This document shows positions 25,016 through 37,398 of a DNA stretch of 64,000 nt, one piece after another. How positions within the stretch are numbered: the stretch's first letter is position 1; each line of letters begins with the position of its first letter. This DNA is from Hyperoodon ampullatus (taxonomy: Eukaryota > Chordata > Mammalia > Artiodactyla > Ziphiidae): the NCBI GenBank assembly GCA_949752795.1, contig OX457056.1, forward strand, positions 177,282,428 to 177,346,427. The letters are read 5' to 3'. The notes below the pieces were generated by a model. That model did no database searches, was not told where the DNA came from, and was given only the letters and a program-made list of their open reading frames with translations. Position numbers and translations under genes: made by a program.

Positions 25016-27600
25016 AACCTATAAGGACTCTTGGTCATAGGAAATGGAAATCCATGCCAGCTCACTGAAGTGGGGTGTATACCCGATGTCTCACGGAACC
25101 CAAGCACATGTTTTAACTGCAAATATCAATCAGGACTTCTTACTTGTAAACAAGAGAATGCAGCTCTGGTTTTGCAAAAATGAAAGGAAATTTAAAGGAA
25201 GAGTGATGGGGGCACACAGAGCTTATGGCTGACTGCAGCTGGGGGCAAAGCCCAAGGCTGCCTGGAAAGACAAAAGCAGGAGGCCCAGCAGGGACAGGGA
25301 TAGCCTGAGCAGGCAGCCACCATCCAGTCCACTAGGGTGAACGGTCCCTGTCAGCCACTTGCCACTGTGTTTGTTCAGCTCAGGACATACGACCGTACAT
25401 GGCGGTCCCTGGGGTGGGAAGAAGGATCTGGCTCCTCAACCAACACAGTGAGGCAGTGCCTGGAATGACCTGTCCCTGCAAGGTGACACAGTGGAGAGAG
25501 GCCACTCCTCCAAAGGAAACAGGGGCATAATTTGGAAAGCGATGGGCGCTGGATACTGAAAACACAAAAACCTGCTCTTTGCCAGCTCTTGAGCATGAAC
25601 TGACCAGAGACAGGATTGCCCACGGGACTGTCTCCAACTCCCATTTTGAGCCCTCTTTATATTTCTGCTTCATTCATTTCTCGCTTTCCCTGAAAACGGA
25701 CTTTCTCTGCATCCTAGGTAGAAAATGGCTGTCCACAGCCTCAGGATTTCTTGACTGGTCCAGCCGCGGCTGGACTGAATCTCTTAGCACGATTTCAATT
25801 TTCCAGGCAAGGAACTGATTGGTCCAGCTCAAGTCAGTTGTCTACTTTGCTCCAATCAGTTGAGGCCAGAGGGGCGGAGACAGTCTGAACGCTCCCAATG
25901 TGGATTTGGGGAGGGGAGCACTTTGCAGGACAGGCTTGGGGACTTTCCCTAGGATATGGGTCCCAGTCTGTGGAATTTGTAAGTCCCTGCCTGTATTAAA
26001 CTGCCTTCAATAGTAGTGCAATGCTTTGACGTCTCCAGGCCCACCTTGGGGGGCTGGCCTAGCCTGGGGTCATCCGCAGTACCGGCAGTCTTCAGACACC
26101 CTCGCAGCTCAGCAGGACAGAGATGGCAAGACACTTGTCCTGTGAGGCCAGAGGCAGAAGTGACTGCCTCATTGGTTAAGGCAGCCCCGGAGATGTTGGA
26201 GGAGGGTGGGGGGAGGGGCCGGAGCATGTGCAGAATTTGGGACTGTGTGCTCTGTGGGAAGACGCACAAAAGGAATGAAGGCCCCGTTCCCTGCGTTGGG
26301 GAGCCGTGCCCCGGAACACAGCCAGGTAGCTAGGACTCCAGCTCTTGGGGTCCGAGACGGTGAATCCAGGGAGGGAGGAGACAGTCAGAGGACAAGCCAA
26401 GAATGAGGTGTGAGAACCCAGGAGGGGACTGAGGGACATCAGCCCAACTCCCCTACCACAGACTCAGAGGTTCAGGAATATGAAGCCTTACCCAGTGCCA
26501 TGGGTTGGTAACAGAGCCCAGACCTTCCCTTAGGTCTCTGGATTCTTTGCCTGGGACACTCCTCAGCTCATAACACCATCTCCTGTGTTTTAGTTTAGAA
26601 AAATCCTTTATTCTGAGTTTCTCACCCAACCAAAAGGAAGGACGTGATCTTCCCTCAGAAGGGCTGTGGGTCTGGTGTCGCCTTGGATTCTATAGTTAAT
26701 CCCAAATGTGAGCTATTGGCTGCGGTGTTCCTTTTTCCCCTCCAATGAACTGAGAGAGTGGTCAGGCCAGTTACAGCTCGTCTGCATTCTTCGGGAGCTG
26801 TCCTGTGAAGCTTGTTCTTGAGTCTGGATCATTTGGGGCCCTGAGGAAAACCTTCTAGGCCCAGTGTCGCTCCAGGTCTGTCTGTCTGAGATTAACAGAA
26901 ACTCATATATCCGGGGAATCTGGAATGCGGCCCAAGGGGTGAATTAACCCGAGAGAGGATGGTTCCCCTTGCCAGCCAGGGAAGACTATTCTGGGGGACC
27001 CACTAGAGATTCTACTGAAACCGAACTTGTTTAGGGGCTAATCCACTCTGGGATTCTCCTGAAGATAATTCGTAAGTCTCTCTTTGCTTTTTCAACTTTA
27101 ATATTAGCATTTATTTTGGAATAGGTAGTAATGATATTCAGATGGCTCAAAGTTCAGAAGTGCAAAAGGGTAAGCAGTACAATGTTTCCCTTTTCCCCAG
27201 GCAGCCAGCTCCATCACGGAAAAGCAGCCAGCAGTAATGGGTACTTTGCATCCTCTAGGGGAGAACCTGCCTGATGAACACTAGTTGTTGTTGGTGTCAG
27301 GAATTTTCTGTAAGACAGTATGAGCTGGGGTTCATTCCTCCTGAATCCTAGCTGCTCTGGGCACCTCCCAGAGCTGCCAAGGGGCAGTGGGACGAAGATC
27401 AGCTCCTAGGGCAGGTGTGGAATCCCTAATCTGTCTCTCGCTCCTTGTGGGATCTCATCCAAGTCCTGGTCTTGCACTGATTGACCCCGTCTAAAAGATC
27501 TGGGAGCAATGAAAGAACCTCCTTTACAAGTGGACTGGGAGGTTGAGAGGGTGACCGGACGTCACATGCGTCTACGGGACATTCTCAGACATGTGTGTTA
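25016..27600. other. 2.6 kb without a recognised gene
   Basis: 25020-25640 reads like a diverged LTR or DNA-transposon relic. 26590-27060 has LTR-like wording, including an early 'cctttattctgag', but I cannot assign it. The frames at 25949-26439 (66-106 codons, both strands) overlap one another and look like chance frames in GC-rich DNA. Confidence 0.35.
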
Positions 27601-27614
27601 CACAAATAATTCTT

Positions 27615-28005
27615 TTTTCTTTTTTAACTTGAGTTTAAACTTTATTCTTTTTTTTAAGTTAACCATTTTATTTATTTATTTAATTTTGGCTGTGTTGAGT
27701 CTTTGTTGCTGTGTGTGGGCTTTCTCTAGTCACAGCGAGCAGGGGCTACTCTTCGTTGCGGTGCGCGGTCTTATTGCCGTGGCTTCTCTTGTTGCTGAGC
27801 ACGGGCTCTAGGCGTGTGGGCTTCAGTAGTTGTGGCACGCAGGCTCAGTAGTTGTGGCTCGCAGGCTGTAGAGCACAGGCTCAGTAGTCGTGGCGCACAG
27901 GCTTAGTTGCTCCGCAGCGTGTGGGATCTTCCCGGACCAGGGATTGAACCCAGTTCCCCGTATTGGCAGGCGGATTCTTAACCACTGCACCACCAGGCAA
28001 GTCCC
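27615..28005 (-). mobile_element. CHR-type SINE, long class (first of a same-site pair)
   Basis: Minus-strand long SINE with a composite A/T-rich tail. It is flanked by cacaaataattctt at 27601-27614 and 28006-28019. The right copy is shared with the next SINE. Confidence 0.95.
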
Positions 28006-28019
28006 CACAAATAATTCTT

Positions 28020-28229
28020 TTTTTTTTTTTTTTTTTGCGGTACGCGGGTCTCTCACCGTTGTGGCCTCTCCCGTTGCGGAGCACAGGCTCCGGACTCGCA
28101 GGCTCAGCGGCCATGGCCCACGGACCCAGCCACTCCGCAGCATGTGGGATCTTCCCGGACCAGGGCACGAACCCATGTCCCCTGCATCGGCAGGCGGACT
28201 CTCAAACACTGCGCCACCAGGGAAGCCCC
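28020..28229 (-). mobile_element. CHR-type SINE, medium class (second of a same-site pair)
   Basis: Minus-strand medium SINE flanked by cacaaataattctt at 28006-28019 and 28230-28243. Both insertions used the same nick site. Confidence 0.96.
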
Positions 28230-28249
28230 CACAAATAATTCTTGATATT

Positions 28250-28385
28250 ACCTGTTCATGGTCTGACTTCCCCACTAGAACCCGGGCCCCTGCAGGGCAA
28301 GGCTGTGTCTGTCACCAGCACCACTGGATGCCCTGTCCCTGGCACAGAGGGTGGCCCGTGACAGACACTCAATAAATCACCATCA
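28250..28385 (+). mobile_element. LINE2 3' terminus
   Basis: 'cctgcagggcaaggctgtgt', 'ccctggcacagagggtggcc', 'gacactcaataaatcac' is an L2 3' end. Confidence 0.7.
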
Positions 28386-28389
28386 CCGC

Positions 28390-28580
28390 TAATATTTTGA
28401 AGCACTTGCTATGTGCCAGGCTCTGGAACAAGCTCACTACAGATGAGCTCACAATTGCCACTGTCTGAGGTAGTTGCTGCTCCATTCCTGCTGTGTAGAT
28501 GAGGACCTGGAGACTCAGAGACTTTGTCTCTAGCTACAGAGCAGCCACACCAGGATTTGATTTCTGGCAGTCCAGGGCTG
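28390..28580 (-). mobile_element. MIR SINE, reverse orientation
   Basis: 'gcacttgctatgtgccaggc', 'gtagatgaggacctggagac', 'cacaccaggatttgatttct' in reverse MIR order. Confidence 0.75.
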
Positions 28581-28827
28581 ACTGACTCTTCCCGATTTTC
28601 CCAGGACCATCCTGGTTTTAAAATGGAAAGATCCACCTCCCAAAAAAGCAGAAGGTCCAAGCCAGGGTGAAATGAGTGAGATACTCACCTTAGGCACAAA
28701 ATTTAAGGCGGGGGCCGTACACTCGGTAATCAAGAGAAATAATATTTTAATGCAGCATTTTAAAAAGAATCAAAATTAATGTAAAAAATTCAAGATGAAC
28801 AAAATAACACAATTTAAATAAAGAAAG

Positions 28828-29047
28828 GGGGCTTCCCTGGTGGCACAGTGGTTGAGAGTCCGCCTGCCGATGCAGGGGACACGGGTTCGTGCCCTGGTCT
28901 GGGAAGATCCCACGTGCCGCGGAGCAGCTAGGCCCGTGAGCCATGGCCGCTGAGCCTGCGCGTCCAGAGCCTGTGTTCCGCAATGGGAGAGGCCACAAGA
29001 GTGAGAGGCCTGCGTACCGCAAAAAAAAAGAAAGAAAGAAAGAAAGA
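28828..29047 (+). mobile_element. CHR-type SINE, medium class
   Basis: Full body to 'gcgtaccgc', with a tail that grew a (GAAA)n microsatellite at 29029-29047. Confidence 0.95.
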
Positions 29048-30125
29048 ATCAGTGTCAGTGAGGGTCACTACTCCCCTGCTGAGGGAGAAGCATGAACTGC
29101 TCGAGGCAGGTCAGTGGAGACAGGGAGGCCACCCCCTTCTCCTCCTCCCACCAGTTGGGACCCGGGACCTGTCCTTCTGGTCTTACTTTGCTTTGGGCAA
29201 GTGGGCGGGAAATCTCTAAGAGAAGTAGGAGTAGCTGCTGCAAAGCAGAAGGAATGGCTGGGCTTAAAGAAATTCCAAGAAGTGGTATTCCCTCCAAGAG
29301 AAGTGCATGGCTAGCAAGGGGAAGGCTGTAACAGGAGACAAGAGAGTGTTTTCTCTTAGCATCAGCGGGAGAGAGAACCATCTCTGTTGAGAAATGCTTC
29401 AAGAAGCCCGCTTGCTGTACAGGCTGCAGACCCAGAGCTTCACTGACAGCTGGAGTCAGAGAAAAGGGAAGGCTGTTTTCTAACAGAGGAAAGAGCGCTG
29501 AATTGGAGCTGGGCTGGAGGATCCTGGAGGGCAGAGGGGAGACAGAGAAGGATACTACTGTGGTAACTTGATGTGACCCCTCCCTATGACCTCCCATCTT
29601 CATCTTGAATTATATTGGCAGCCATCACAAATTGTTGGGGGTGAGGTCTGTCACAAGACTGCAGAAGCCAGGGTATGTGCAGTCCCCAGTACACTTCTAG
29701 ATCCCGTTAACATCGCATCTGCAGGAAATGGATGCATTCTCTCTTTCTCGGAAGGTTGGCTCATCTGTGACTGTTAGCCAGCAATTAAGCAATTCCAGAG
29801 TGATTTTGCTATTGACTGGATGCCTATTTTTGTATCCACTTTAGTTCTCTGTAGATATGGGATATCAGTAGTTCTCTCCCAAGTTATTATAGTGGTTTTG
29901 CCACTTGGTAGAGATTTATGGAGCTCATTTTGGGGTGCTCAGAAAGTCAGTCTCTTGATTTTATCCCTGAACTTGTTCCTCTCTCATCCACCCTATCCCA
30001 GTAAACAGCACCACCATCTATCCAGCTGTTCAAGCTAATTCCTGGCAGTCTCTGTAGATTTCTTTCTTTTCCTTCCATCCCATCCATCAGCGAGTCAGGT
30101 GGTCTTGCCTCCAAACATGGTGGCC
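29048..30125. other. Unique sequence, no gene recognised
   Basis: Contains a 182-codon open frame on minus (29055-29603) with no recognisable domain, which is judged chance. 29820-30125 is pyrimidine-rich unique DNA. Confidence 0.4.
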
Positions 30126-30239
30126 TAGGATGACCAACCACCCAGGCCAGGGATTTTTCCATTTTAGCACTAAAGGTCCCATGTTCCGGGAAACCCCTTA
30201 GTCCCTGGCCAACTGGAGCAGTCGGTCACCCTAATCTGC

Positions 30240-30905
30240 TATGGCCACTCAAGTCCAGTTTGCACTGCTGCATACTCTCCTAGCTGGCCTCCCTGCTTTG
30301 CTCTGGACCCACAGTCGTGCTCCATACAGCGGCAGAGTAAGCTTTTAGACAACTGACCCGGGATAGCACCTTCTGCTTGACACCCTCCAATGCACTTGAA
30401 CCCACAGGCAGCCCTCAGCACATCCTCTCAAGGCCTTGTATGATGGGCTGTGGCCTCACTCTCGCCTCTCTGGTACAGCACTTCCTCAGTCACCAAACTG
30501 GGACCACCACCTCATTATGACAAGTCCCGTCACCCCACGTACATCTGCCCTCACTGTCCCCTCTTCCCAGGATGCTGCCCCCAGATCTCCACATGAGACC
30601 TGCTTCTTATCATTCAGGTCTTGGTGCAAATGTCACCATCCCAGAAAGGACTCTCCCACCACCCAGATCTATAGTGGCCTCCCCCCAAAATTGTCACGCT
30701 TTATCCCATAACTCTGTTATATTCTCCTTATGTATGTGCCACTACTAAAGCAGTTGTATGTGTTTTTGTTTATTTATTGCCTTTCACCTCCTCTCTGCTC
30801 CCCCCAAGATGTAAACTCCTTGATAGCAGGAGCTTTCTTTCCCTCATTCTCCCCAACATGTAGAACAGTGCCTGGCACACAGTCGGTGCTTAATAAATGA
30901 GTGGA
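30240..30905 (+). mobile_element. LINE2 3' region (~660 bp)
   Basis: Follows the L2 3' end: 'caggtcttggtgcaaatgtc', 'tgtgccactactaaagcagt', 'gatgtaaactccttgatagc', ending 'gcacacagtcggtgcttaat'. The upstream part fits the L2 ORF2 C-terminal zone but has many stops. Confidence 0.8.
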
Positions 30906-30909
30906 AGCA

Positions 30910-32006
30910 GGGCCTCCCTTCACAGGTTTCAAATCTGCTGAGGGAATGGTTTCCATCCTCCAGGAGCTTTGAGTATTTAAGGGCTGGAGGACACAGTAGC
31001 AGAAGGAGGACATGTGATTAAGTATTATCTGAGTCATTCAAAGGAAAAGAGGGTCCCCGAGTAGGCTGAGTCCTGAAGGAAAATGGGATTTCCTAAGGCA
31101 AAGTTAAGGCCACTCCAAGGGCATTCTCCACATATGGAAGATGGAGGCGGGAACAGCTGCACACAGGAGTCTGCCCTTGGCTTGACTTTCAGAGTTTGCA
31201 TAAAGTCACCAAATGCCTGGGTGATTAAATCTCTACTGGAGTAGCAGGGATCCACAGAAAGCTCTAGAGCAATATACCTGAGAGCTATGTGGGGGAAAGT
31301 CACTCAGGATGGCAGGGAGAAGCATCGGTCTGATGCAATACTGATGCTCCTGTGAGGACTGGGAGAAAGGAAAACGCAGGGAACACTCAGAGGGAAGAAT
31401 CGCTAGGGTTTTGGGGGCAGTTTGGATCTTTGTGGCAAAGGGGAAATAAATAGCCAACTAATTACATAATTCTATTGATTCACAATAGAATCAATTGGAA
31501 TTGATCAATAGAACAGGCAGTTGCAGAAATCAATAGGCTAGGGAAAGCTAATAGATCAATAGAATTAGGTAAATGATTAGTTTTTTGGTAAAGAAGAGGG
31601 CCCATGAAAGGTGACAGCATCTGAGTTGCAGGGTAGAGAGGGATCTCTGTGGGAGGGACTGGTTTGGGAGGGTCTCTGATAAAATGGTTTTGCAGACTGT
31701 TGCGTATGGGGTGCTGGTGGGGTGTCCAGGTGATGCTCCAGGTCAGCCTTAGGACCCATGGGGCTGGGAAAAGAGATGTACAAGTCACTCCTTCCACAGG
31801 GAGAGAGTCTTAAACTTATGGGGTCAAAGACCCTGTGGATATGAGAAAAGACCGGACCCAGTCCCTAGAAAAATGCACAGATCCACATACTCTGGAAAAA
31901 CTTGCATTCAAGTTCAACTCAGTTGTCAAATGAGTGTTTTTTGTTTGTTTATCTTTTGTGTGCCCTAGAGATTGGCTTTTGTGTATGGAAAGGATTATTC
32001 TGAAAA
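30910..32006. other. Unique sequence, no gene seen
   Basis: 31455-31575 has an unusual cluster of 'aatagaatcaattgg' and 'gatcaatagaa' near-repeats, AT-rich and low complexity. The rest is featureless. Confidence 0.4.
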
Positions 32007-32018
32007 GATTTCAGTCTT

Positions 32019-32389
32019 TATTTTTATTTAATTTATTTATTTTAAATAAATTTATTTATTTATTTTTGGCTGCATTGAGTCTTCATTGCTGCATGAGGGC
32101 TTTCTCTAGTTGCGGCGAGCAGGGGCTACTCTTCATTGTGGTGCACGGGCTTCTCACTGTGGTGGCTTCTCTTGTTGCGGAGCACAGGCTCTAGGGCGTG
32201 TGGGCTTCAGTAGTTGTGGCACACGGGCTCAGTAGTTGTGGCTTGCAGGCTCTAGAGTGCAGGCTCAATAGTTGTGGTGCACGGGCTTAGTTGCTCCGTG
32301 GCATGTGATATCTTCCCGGACTGGGGATCGAACCTGTGTCCCCTGCATGGGCAGGCGGATTCTCAACTACTGCATCACCAGGGAAGCCC
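32019..32389 (-). mobile_element. CHR-type SINE, long class
   Basis: Minus-strand long SINE with an (AAAT)n tail. A diverged duplication gatttcagtctt / gattttagtttt is at 32007 and 32390. Confidence 0.92.
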
Positions 32390-32735
32390 GATTTTAGTTT
32401 TTTAAATCTCATTTTAAATTTGTTCAAGTTTCAAATTTTGAAAACTCTTCTTTTTGCTCATCTTAAATTCAGTTTATAAATATCTTTTTACTATTTATAA
32501 ATCTACCAAAGTTTAAACAACTAATTTTAAAATCACTTTATTTACAGTTTAAGCTTCATTTATACTTTCAATATGTTTGGTTTCTTTAAGTTATTGCAAT
32601 TGTCAAATATAACAAACCTTCCAAGATATTTACTTCATTTTTATAAATGTAGCAAATTAAACCTTAAAATTATAGATTTTAAGTACTCTTAAGTGTTCCA
32701 ATATGATTTACTCACTGAATAAAATTTCAATTTTA

Positions 32736-32937
32736 GGGATTCCCTGGTGGCACAGTGGATAAACTCTGCACTCCCAATGCAGGGGGCCCGGGTTTGATCC
32801 CTGTTCAGGGAACTAGATCCCACATGCCTGCCGCAACTAAGAGTTCGAATGCCACAACTAAAGAGCCCACGTGCTGCAACTGAGACCAGGTGCAACCTAA
32901 ATAAATAAATAAATATTATTTTAAAAAATTATTTTTT
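32736..32937 (+). mobile_element. CHR-type SINE, intermediate length
   Basis: 'gggattccctggtggcacag' head and an (AAAT)n tail. An AT-rich duplication of aatttcaattt type flanks it at about 32722 and 32940. Confidence 0.88.
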
Positions 32938-32939
32938 AA

Positions 32940-34092
32940 AAAATTCAATTTAAATTCACAAGTCTAAATCAATTATGCAATTACCTATTTTAAATGAAAA
33001 TCTCTGGGTTAACCTATTGAAAATACTAATATGCTAAATTGTATGTAACACTTCAAGATATTAAAAGAACAGATAGGTACAGATTATTTCTAAATTTATC
33101 ACAAAAATGTTGCTATTCTAGGTTTGATTTACTCTGCAGCTCTTCTTAATTCTAAACCTCCCCCAGGGCTAATTTTGTTTACCCATCAAGGGAAAAAAAT
33201 CCATGTCACTCCAGTCCTGAGCTTTTTTTCATAGTCATTATCTTACGGGCTCCAACAATCTAGAAGGAGTAATCCCAGGAATCTGTCTCCACCCACATTG
33301 CTACACTTTAAGATTACATTTTTTTAAAAATCAGATTTTATTTCCTGAACTTCAGTTTTTTTGTTCTCAGGATACTTAAGTATCTTTTCTGTTTAACCAC
33401 GAAGAAGACCTTGAACTTGATGGAATTCTTTCTTCTTTTATGTGGTCCACTCTGGTGGAACCCCACAGCTCAACAGGTAGTACCAGAATGTCAGATAGGA
33501 TCCCTCAAGGCTCTGCTGAGTCCACAAAAATCTTGGGCCACGCCCATGACAGCAGCAAGGCTGTAAGAGGCCCACGGACCCCAACTTATGACCCCCAAGT
33601 GGGGTTAACATTGAATTTAGAGAAAGAGGAGAAGAGAACTTGTTCAAAGTGGGTGAACAAGTCGTGGGGGGCAGGGGTCAACCATCAGAGGCAGCACAAA
33701 TTGAGCCAGAACAGTGCAATGTCATAGAAGCCACAGTCTCAAGAAAGGAGCATTTATCAGAAATGTCAATACAACTAGAAAGGTTGAGATGGATGAGGAC
33801 TTCAGAACAGAAATCGCTTGGATTATCAGAGTTTGGTTTCCAAAACTGACCATTAGCTGAAGCTTCTCTGGTCCCAGGCACAAAGGTCAGCAGCCTTGCA
33901 GGAGGATGTTTGGATATATTAGAATGCCTAGGTCCCCCATACTATATTATAGTCCAAGAGGCAGCCTGTATGTTTCCACACAGGCTCCATATTGTCATAT
34001 CAGGCATTTCAAATTTCTGTCAAACTCCCGTAATCTGTTATCCTGGGTTTTGGAAGAAGAAATTGATAGTTTGACCTTCCTTCAGGTCACTT
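32940..34092. other. AT-rich to mixed unique sequence, no gene seen
   Basis: 32400-33130 is over 65% A+T. 33430-33870 has short frames (95 codons or fewer) and may be a diverged LTR or LINE relic that I cannot assign. Confidence 0.35.
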
Positions 34093-34104
34093 TCCTATGT
34101 CTCT

Positions 34105-34433
34105 CTTTTTAAAAAAAATTAATTAATTTATTTATTTACTTATTTTTGGCTGCATTGGGTCTTCGTTGCTGCGTGTGGGCTTTCTCTAGTTGCAGCGAGC
34201 GGGGGCTACTCTTCATTGCTGTGTGCGGGCTTCTCATTGCGGTGGCTTCTCTTGTTACTGAGCGCGGGGTGTAGGCATGCGGGCTTCAGTAGTTGCAGCA
34301 CGCGAGCTCAGTAGTTGTGGCACACGGGCTTTGTTGCTCCATGGCACATGGGATCTTCCTGGACCAGGGATGGAACCCATGTCCCCTGCATTGGCAGGCA
34401 GATTCTTAACCACTGCACCACCAGGGAAGTCCC
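34105..34433 (-). mobile_element. CHR-type SINE, long class
   Basis: Complete copy with exact duplication tcctatgtctct at 34093-34104 and 34434-34445. Confidence 0.96.
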
Positions 34434-34589
34434 TCCTATGTCTCTTGAAGTGAGCAATTCATTAATCTTTACACTATGAGCCTCCTAAATAGGAGTAGAG
34501 ACCAGTGCCACATAGTAGATGGAACAGATTAATTAGGGCATAAATTGCAGAGTGGCAGTCTCCATTCATTTTGAAGAAAACAGAAACAC

Positions 34590-34710
34590 TCTAGCTTGGG
34601 ATTTTTCAACCTTGGCACTAATCACGTTTGTGGCTGGATCATTCTTCGCGGGGGGCTGTGCAGTGCAGGCTGTTTAGCAGCAAACCTAGACTCTACCCAC
34701 TCCGTGCCAG
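34590..34710 (+). mobile_element. MER20/MER5-like hAT relic
   Basis: 'tttttcaaccttggcactaa', 'gcaggctgtttagcagcaaa', 'actctacccactccgtgcca' match a common non-autonomous hAT element. The exact family is uncertain. Confidence 0.6.
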
Positions 34711-35214
34711 TAGCATCCCCTCTTCCAACTGTGTTTGGGGGGGGAGCTGGCACGAGTGGGGCTGTTGAACGCTGAGGTGGGAGCTGAGTAGAGTAGATGT
34801 AGAGAGGCTGAAGGCTAGGCTACATCTTGGCTTACCCTGTGTAATACCTAATATCTTCCTCTTTCTCAGGCGGCAGCAGTTTCCAGCTCTTTCCAATTGT
34901 ATCCTTCTCTTTACGAAGACAGCTGTGGGGTCCCAGGGACCTAGAACCACAGTGTGCTTAGTTTGCTTAAGTCCTGGGTGAACAGAACTGGTCTCTGGGT
35001 CGGTGGAGGAGGTTGGGATGTCAGGGGGCCCCATGCTTGGCAGATAGTGATGAAGGAAGTCAGAGTGATCCATCAAGGAGGAAGTAGAGCAAAGGGGAGA
35101 GTCCCTGTGCTTAGAATAACAGTGGTGTTCTCGTCTGTCACTGAGCTCCTCACCGGGGGACACCTGTTCAAGAGCTTGTGTCCCATTGGAACAGTAGTTA
35201 ATCTGGGTCTGAAT

Positions 35215-35345
35215 TCTGATTGGACCAGAAACTAACTTTGTAACTTTGGGCAAAATATGGAAGCCTCTCTGAGCCCAAGCTCTTCATCTGTAAGATGGAG
35301 ATTAAATGACTGGACTGCTTAGGTTATGAAAATTAAATGATGAGT
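35215..35345 (+). mobile_element. MIR SINE
   Basis: 'taactttgggcaaaatatgg', 'ctcttcatctgtaagatgga', 'tgaaaattaaatgatga' in MIR order. Confidence 0.65.
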
Positions 35346-35349
35346 CCTG

Positions 35350-35535
35350 TGGTTTGTCACAAAGTTTAGAGATGAAAAGCAATAGGTTTTGGTATGCTGG
35401 GTTCCTGTGCTTTGCCATTACTAGGTGTGTGATTTTAGGTACTCTGCAAAATGTGGATGGGATCAAGTTTATAAGTCGATTATGAAGATTAAATGAGATA
35501 AATCCAAACCCTGGGCCATCATATGTTAATCCACT
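35350..35535 (+). mobile_element. MIR-like fragment, second in tandem
   Basis: 'tttgccattactaggtgtgt', 'gattaaatgagataaatcca' and 'gggccatcatatgttaat' repeat the MIR order just after the first MIR. It is strongly diverged. Confidence 0.5.
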
Positions 35536-35972
35536 CTTGGCAAATACGGTGATTTCAAGAGCCTCAGGGTTATTCTATTTACTCAGCAGATGCTCCTGCC
35601 CCACTTCCCCCAGGCAATGTGTGGGAAGGGCCTTGTGCGAGTTGGAGCCTTGGGGATGCCCCTGGCATTGCCTCCAGAATTACATGACCTCCTTACCTCC
35701 TTCCCCCACCCCACGTGCTTTTGGAGATTTAGGATAGGAGGGGAGGATAGTCCTCCTTAGAGTGTTCAAGGCCACCTCATCCTTAGGGAAGCACTCACAA
35801 GACCCTATTAACGCAGGAGAGAACCACCTAGCTCCCCATACACAGCTCTCTTTTTGCAAGATGCAGGGCAGTCTGGAGAGGGAGGGGGAGCTCTCAGCAA
35901 GATTGGGAAGAGGCATCTGCAAGTTGTGGCCTCAATAACTTCAAAGGAAATTTAATGACAAAGAAAAATGCT

Positions 35973-36086
35973 CACAACATAAAAAGGGAAAAATAAGAAA
36001 ATCAAAGCTTCTGTAGAGCGTGATAACTGTTCTACTAACATCTCCGTAGGCCATCTCATTTCCATGCCAGTGTTGCCTAAGTAACC
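35973..36086 (+). repeat. Local direct duplication, copy 1 (114 bp)
   Basis: Aligns with 36558-36672 with about nine mismatches and one 1-bp indel (about 91% identity). It shares an uninterrupted core from 'agggaaaaataag' to 'ctgtagagcgtg'. Confidence 0.9.
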
Positions 36087-36557
36087 TTTGCAAGCTCCCC
36101 TAATCCAGTGCCATGTTTAAGTTATATATCAGCTCAGATTCTCCCAGTAGGCAGAGGGCAGCTTAAGAATAGGAAACCTCATTGAATCTGAAGTTATGAA
36201 ATTGTCTTGCCTTCAAGTACATAAATCTCAGCAAAAGCCAGCTTTGGTTCAAAGTAGAGGATTTATACTAATATACCATCTGGTGCAGGGTGGGATGGGT
36301 AAGCCAAGGGCCATCACCTTGCCCCTCCTTCCTGACTGAAGTTTCCTCCAGATCTGCTCTTCTCCACAGTTGCCAAGCGCTTTTCTGCGTTTCAACAATT
36401 CAATCCACATAACCTCTACAGGGCCTCATAAAGAATTCCTATTTCAGGTAGAAAGATGACCCCTGTGCTAGGTTCAGAAAATACTTGACCTTCCCTGGCT
36501 TGGCCCCAAATTGCAGTTACCCTGGACAAGTCACTAAAGTTTTGAACATCAGGTTGC

Positions 36558-36672
36558 CACAACATAATAAAGGGAAAAATAAGAAAATCAAAGCTTCTGT
36601 AGAGCGTGGTAACTATTCTACTAACATCACTGTAGGCCATCTCATTTCCATGTCAATGGTGCCCAAATAACC
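36558..36672 (+). repeat. Local direct duplication, copy 2 (115 bp)
   Basis: Second copy, 585 bp to the right in the same orientation. No poly(A) or target duplication accompanies it. Confidence 0.9.
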
Positions 36673-36989
36673 ATATTTACATTTGTTTAATGAGGAAGGT
36701 CTCAAAGATCTTAAAGATTCCAACTCTAACATTCTCTGAGTTTTAAAATTTAGCCCCTGCCCCTCCCTTGGTAGCCTGTTGAAGGATTCTGGTTTTGTCA
36801 TCACAGTGACATTTTTTGTTAGATTAGCTTTGTTTGCATGTAAGCTTCTCTTGGCATGAATATTTTAGGGCAGGGCAAGCTCTAGCCATTGCGCCTGTAG
36901 GCCTACTACTCCCTACCATCCTCCAGTGGCCACTCCTACATTGACCTACTTGGAATGGAGTCATTTGAATGTCATTTGTTTCAATAAAA

Positions 36990-37398
36990 TTCATCAGGTT
37001 CTTATTGGGTATCAGGAATTTACTAGACCCAGTGAACAAGATAAACCCTCCCTCATGGAACTTATGGTCTATAGACAATGGAAAAAGTAAAAAATATACA
37101 ACAATGTTATGTGGTGATGAGCATGAAGAAATGGAAAACAAGACAAAATAATGGGTTAAATAGCCCCCAAGTGGTCAGGGAAGCTTTTTCAGAGGAGATA
37201 ATATTTGAGCAGAGATCTGAGTGAAGCAAGGAAGCAAGTTGTACAATACCTGTGCCATGCAGGAAGAGGAATCAGCAAGGTCAGTGGCCCTGGGGTAGGA
37301 ACATATCCAAGTTTACAGAACAACAGGAGGGCTGATGTGTCTGGAGTGAAGGAAATGAGGTTAGACAAGCCATATGTGGAGGGCCTGGGAAGACTTTA
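36990..37398 (+). mobile_element. Ancient interspersed repeat, part 1 (split by L1s)
   Basis: 'ttggtatcaggaattt'-like lead, 'atatttgagcagagatctga', then 'gagggcctgggaagacttta'. It continues at 40254 after the first L1 and at 42306 after the second. It is not an L1 product and I cannot name the family. Confidence 0.6.

Noticed and set aside
27601..28243. A CRISPR-like array (three spaced direct repeats)
   Set aside because: The three 14-bp repeats are target duplications around two SINEs in a mammalian genome.
29055..29603. 182-codon leucine-rich open frame on minus
   Set aside because: Leucine runs come from a (CTG/CAG)-like composition. No signal peptide or family is recognised. Length is within chance expectation.
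34693..35253. 186-codon open frame on minus
   Set aside because: It overlaps MIR and hAT repeat sequence at both ends and has no domain. About 0.8 frames of this length are expected by chance.
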